Origin: Nepenthes gracilis | Lineage: Eukaryota; Streptophyta; Magnoliopsida; Caryophyllales; Nepenthaceae | Direction of reading: 5' to 3' | NCBI GenBank assembly: GCA_033239525.1 | Contig: BSYO01000030.1 | Coordinates: 12,545,030 to 12,609,029 of the forward strand | Length of the DNA stretch: 64,000 bases | Shown here: positions 60,900 to 64,000 of the stretch, in pieces | Numbering within the stretch: position 1 is the stretch's first letter | Layout: each line of letters starts with the position of its first letter | The notes under the pieces: generated by a model | Told to the model about the DNA's origin: nothing | What the model saw: the letters and a program-made list of their open reading frames with translations, nothing else | Database searches by the model: none | Made by a program: the position numbers and the translations under genes

Positions 60900-61878
60900 T
60901 TTATTTTATTTATTTATTTATTATTATTATTATTATTTTATTTTATAGATTCAAATTGAAAAAAGGGTTGAAAAATGTGACAAGACTTAAAAATAGGCAA
61001 ATGAACGTACTCACTCGGGCGGGCCAATATGTTTATTTTTCTTAGTTATTCAATCAATCATACAAACAAAAAACATGGGAGTCAATGATGCAAATTTCCT
61101 TTCCTTACACCAGCAAACCAAGCAAATCAGGAAAGAAACAAGTCAAAAGACGAAGGAGGAGGAAAAAAGAAACCGTACATCCCGCCTCATTTGAAGGGTC
61201 AACACGGCAGATTTGATGGTGTTGCTTTGGAGAGGCCCTTCCATAGGAGAATAGGGGCCTGTGATGCTTATTGCAATGATAATAATGGTCATTTAATTTA
61301 AATTTGAAGACTTTTATTTAAAAAATAATAATAAAAAAATAAAAATAAATTTTTAATATATTATATGGACCGTTAAATTTTAAATTTAACAGCCTATTTA
61401 AATATCGCAGCTCCCGTCAATATTCGAGGGAGGGATGGAGTCTATCTTCCTATCATGTAATTATTCAAACTTAATCGGGTGATTGATAATTTTTAATTTT
61501 TATTAAATAATTTTTTAAAAAAAGAGGGGATAAATTTTATCTCTTTTTTAAAAGGATAGGCTCTCCTATTACCTTGTGGGAGGTAGATTTTATCCTGTGC
61601 TTAGAAAAATTGCTTTTCTTACATTTAATTATTATTTTCTATAATCCGCTCTTTTCTATCATGTATTATGTTCTCTGATATTTTTTCTATTTTATTTTAT
61701 TTTTTGCAAATTTAATTTAATTTGTTTTTAGTAATTTTAATTTGGGTTTTAAAGTTTTAAATTTTTTATTTTTTATATGTTTTAATTATATATGTTCTAA
61801 TATTTTTTTACTTAATTTCTAAGAAAGAAGCTTTTATTTTGCTTTATGATTTTTTTATTTACGTTTTATTTTTTTAAC
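60900..61878. other. Simple sequence and AT-rich spacer
   Basis: A TTTAT/TTA microsatellite (60899-60945) is followed by the right member of the dispersed repeat (60977-61097), a GC-richer patch (61130-61270), and then AT-rich DNA up to the Gypsy LTR. No gene is recognised. Confidence 0.5.
60977..61097. repeat. Diverged dispersed repeat, right member
   Basis: This is the partner of 56348-56482. The upstream TTTATTTTATAGAT stretch also resembles 56313-56333. Confidence 0.6.
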
Positions 61879-62912
61879 TGTTGGGCCACTGTACAAAGAT
61901 CCATAAAAATACGGCCTTAAAAAGACCCAAACGAAAGGCGGAGATCTCTGCAAAGCCAGAAAAGGGCGCTCTGGCTGAGAGCCCCAAAAAAGCCCAATGT
62001 CCCAAGACCAAGACCACAGAAGCCCGAGAAGTCCCGTTCGCTCATAAGGAAGCTTAAGGACGACGCTAGCAATATCTGAGTACACAAACACAAAAAGGAC
62101 CGAGAACTCTGGAAACCCTACTGAGTCTCAGAATCGCCCGAGAGATTAAGAATAGGCTCTCAAACTTTCACCAGAAGATCCTCCAAGAACAACCTCCTCT
62201 AGAATGACGGTGAACTCACGAGGGGTTCCACTCAGGGACGAGGACTACCCTATGCTCAAGGATGCCAACTAAGCGATTTCGCTGGTTCCCAAGGAAACCT
62301 GCAACCACTGCCAGTCTCAATCTGAACAGAGCACGCCTGGTCAAATCAAGACTGACACACCTAATCCTGCCAGCGACGCTAGCCGCGTGCCTTACCGCAC
62401 ACGTCAACAATATTAATGAGGCCAGTGGGACACTGAACAGTATTTAGGCCATCCGATGGCTGCCACACGTCTCCTCCCCAACTGCTTGGTCTCCCTTATA
62501 AATACCCAGCAAAGTCCCTTTCTAAAGGGACCGGACTCTCTTTCCCCAAGATTAGCTCCACAAAAAAGGCGAAAAGGCCTACTTCCTTTCGGCCCTAAAA
62601 CTCTCTCTTTCCTATGAAACGGAACAAGAAGAGTTATAAAGCCTCCCAACGAGCAATCCCCCCAAAAAGAGAAAGACAAATCAAGAGACAATGAATGGAT
62701 TAACCCCAACGCTTGTACTTTGTAAAGGCTCCAACCCAAATAGTGAAGCACTTTCAAGGCTCTGAGGCCTCGTGATTTTTCTCCCCATTCCATAGGAGGT
62801 TTCCCACGTAAAAGATCCGGTCTCAATTTTCCTCTCGCATCCAACATCACATTTACTTGTGTTGCCTGGAAACTAAGGATCCGACTGGACCCCGGGGATC
62901 CAGAACGTAACA
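61879..62912 (+). repeat. 5' LTR of the Tat/Ogre-type element
   Basis: This is a 1034-base LTR starting TGTTGGGCCACTG and ending AGAACGTAACA. A TATA box TATAAATA lies at 62497-62504, preceded by a C-rich region and followed by a transcribed leader. The minus-strand frame 62413-62970 (185 codons) is antisense to the LTR and is not a gene. Confidence 0.82.
62497..62504 (+). promoter_or_regulatory. TATA box in the Tat/Ogre-type LTR
   Basis: TATAAATA lies in the middle of the LTR, in the usual place for the retrotransposon promoter. Confidence 0.6.
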
Positions 62913-62913
62913 T

Positions 62914-62930
62914 TGGCGCCGTCTGTGGGA
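62914..62930 (+). other. Primer-binding site TGGCGCCGTCTGTGGGA
   Basis: It begins two bases after the LTR. TGGCGCCGT matches the 3' end complement of plant tRNA-Asp, and the whole sequence is the form common in Tat/Ogre elements. Confidence 0.8.
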
Positions 62931-62992
62931 ACGAAAAAGCTGACAAAAGCACACGAACTTTCCCCCTCAAAGAACAACCAACGCCTTTGAAG

Positions 62993-63864
62993 ATGATCGG
63001 CGAGGCGAGACAAGATCGTCCACCCGGGAAGAGGAGCGCTACGACAGGTGCCTCCCGTCTGGTGGCAGAGTGAGCGGTGGCCCCGGCACTAGCGTACGCA
63101 AGCTAGTGCAGAGGGTGGATAGCCTCACAAGAGTCGTCTGCACCCTCCGAGAGAAGGTGGACGACAATCTAGGGGCCCGCGCCCCGGAAGCACGCGTCCA
63201 GCAGCGCCCCAGAGGCAACACTCGGGGCGGACTCCTGGCGAGTTGAGGGACTACCTCAACAGAAAAAAGGTCCATGAGCCAAGCTCCGACGAAGAAAGGG
63301 CTCAAAAGGCTTTGGAAGACGGTCTTCGGGCCCAAAATCGACGAAACAAGTCAGCCGGGAAGATGAGAAGACCCCTTGCCCCCAAGGGCAGGGGAAGGAA
63401 AAAGAAAGGCGAGCGCCCAGTTGAAGATCCAAGGGCCGTCCGGGTAGGATGGGCCCAAACGGATGGTCCTTGGGGGAGAGCGGCCATCAGCCTTGCTAGC
63501 CTTCACTGACTCCCTCACCAACATCTTGAGGCAGATTAGGGACGAGGAGTTCCTAAGATAGCCCAAGGCGTTGAAGAACCCAGAGGGAGGCAACCAGTGG
63601 GAGTACTGCCATTACCACTGCAGCCGTAGCCACGACACCGAAGACCGCCGGAAGTTCCAGGCGAAAATAGAGTGGCTCACAATGGAGGGCTATCTCCACC
63701 TCTTCCTGCCACGACCCAGGCGTACCCGGTCGCGCCACTCAAAGGGCAAGGCTATAATGGGCGCGAGCACGCTTGACCACCCGCTCGGGGGCGCCAATAC
63801 CGGCAGGGCCAGTCCCAGACGCAGCTGTCGCAAAGACCAAGGAGACGGCAAAAGAGGAGCATGA
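62993..63864 (+). pseudogene. Degenerate gag of the Tat/Ogre-type element
   Basis: An ATG at 62993 opens 26 codons and ends at TGA (63071-63073). A second frame (from about 63103) reads a charged, probably coiled-coil stretch (V-D-S-L-T-R near its start). A third frame, 63243-63509, starts M-R-D-Y-L-N and is rich in Glu, Arg and Lys. A fourth stretch from about 63499 reads I-L-R-Q-I-R-D-E-E-F-L-R, then TAG where Trp is usual, then N-P-x-G-G, and continues (63571-63864) into Y-C-H-Y-H ... H-D-T-E-D, the gag C-terminal knuckle-like motif of these elements. The Cys after T-E-D is Arg. At least two frameshifts and two stops make it non-coding. Confidence 0.78.
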
Positions 63865-64000
63865 AGGCCCAAGCGCGCGGACTGTAAAAAAAACGAGAAA
63901 GAAAAGGCCCTGGAGGCCAGTGTAAAATATGTACGTCAATGAAAACATCCTTTCATTATGCCTATTCTAAAGCATTCTCATTCTCCCTCACCAACAAAGA

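Larger units (their letters stand above)
61879..64000 (+). mobile_element. Tat/Ogre-type Gypsy element, 5' part, runs off the window
   Basis: It consists of a 5' LTR (61879-62912), a TGGCGCC primer site and a degenerate gag region, all GC-richer than the surrounding DNA. Only about 600 bases separate the primer site from the C-terminal gag motif, where full elements have a long gag with a central domain. After the gag remnant the sequence turns into TGTAAAATATGTACGTCAATG, like the untranslated stretch after the polyprotein in such elements. It may therefore be a deletion derivative lacking pol. The 3' LTR would lie outside the window. Confidence 0.8.

Noticed and set aside
62413..62970. 185-codon minus-strand frame near the right edge
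   Set aside because: It is antisense to the Tat/Ogre-type 5' LTR and primer site; no domain was recognised.

Overview
The window looks like nuclear, intergenic DNA of a flowering plant, probably a eudicot. It is very AT-rich and I find no intact host gene, no tRNA or rRNA gene and no CRISPR array. Nearly everything I can identify is retrotransposon sequence: plant-type Ty1/Copia elements with tRNA-iMet-like primer sites, a Ty3/Gypsy Tat/Ogre-type element with a TGGCGCC primer site, and many large solo-LTR-like blocks. The species cannot be named from this sequence.

Left third (1-24.7 kb). A GC-richer edge (1-560) is followed by AT-rich DNA hiding a badly decayed Copia RT/RNase H remnant (about 1.93-2.89 kb, minus strand) and a short LTR-like repeat (1266-1579). 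A 7.79 kb direct tandem duplication follows (copy A 4168-11955, copy B 11958-19748). Each copy holds the same short LTR-like repeat beside a primer site, a 3.55 kb Gypsy-type LTR with its own primer site, and the 3' LTR of a Copia element. Only copy B runs on into the rest of that element (Copia-1, 19340-24683, minus strand, target duplication CAAAC). The Copia insertion therefore came before the tandem duplication.

Middle (24.7-47.2 kb). This part is mostly solo-LTR-like blocks of one diverged, apparently chromovirus-like superfamily. They lie in both orientations: 26818-29333 (+, target duplication AATAT), 29621-32060 (-), about 32451-33647 (-), 34119-37016 (-, target duplication ATTGG), about 42341-44845 (-) and 45533-46921 (+). 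A separate LTR remnant lies at 40801-41684.

Right third (47.2-64 kb). A further solo-LTR-like block (47240-55025) was split by a second degenerate Copia element (Copia-2, 47481-53205, minus strand). The U3 part of its LTRs carries a dense set of W-box-type GGTCAA/TTGACC pairs. Another block (57583-58721) has its 3' end caught in a 1.25 kb tandem duplication (58403-60899). The window ends inside a Tat/Ogre-type Gypsy element (5' LTR 61879-62912, primer site, degenerate gag), which may be a deletion derivative.

No coding region here looks functional. Copia-1 and Copia-2 both carry stops and altered catalytic residues, many explainable as G-to-A changes, as expected for old methylated transposons. 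The value of the window is its layered history of insertion, solo-LTR formation, tandem duplication and nested insertion. I saw no convincing new gene system.
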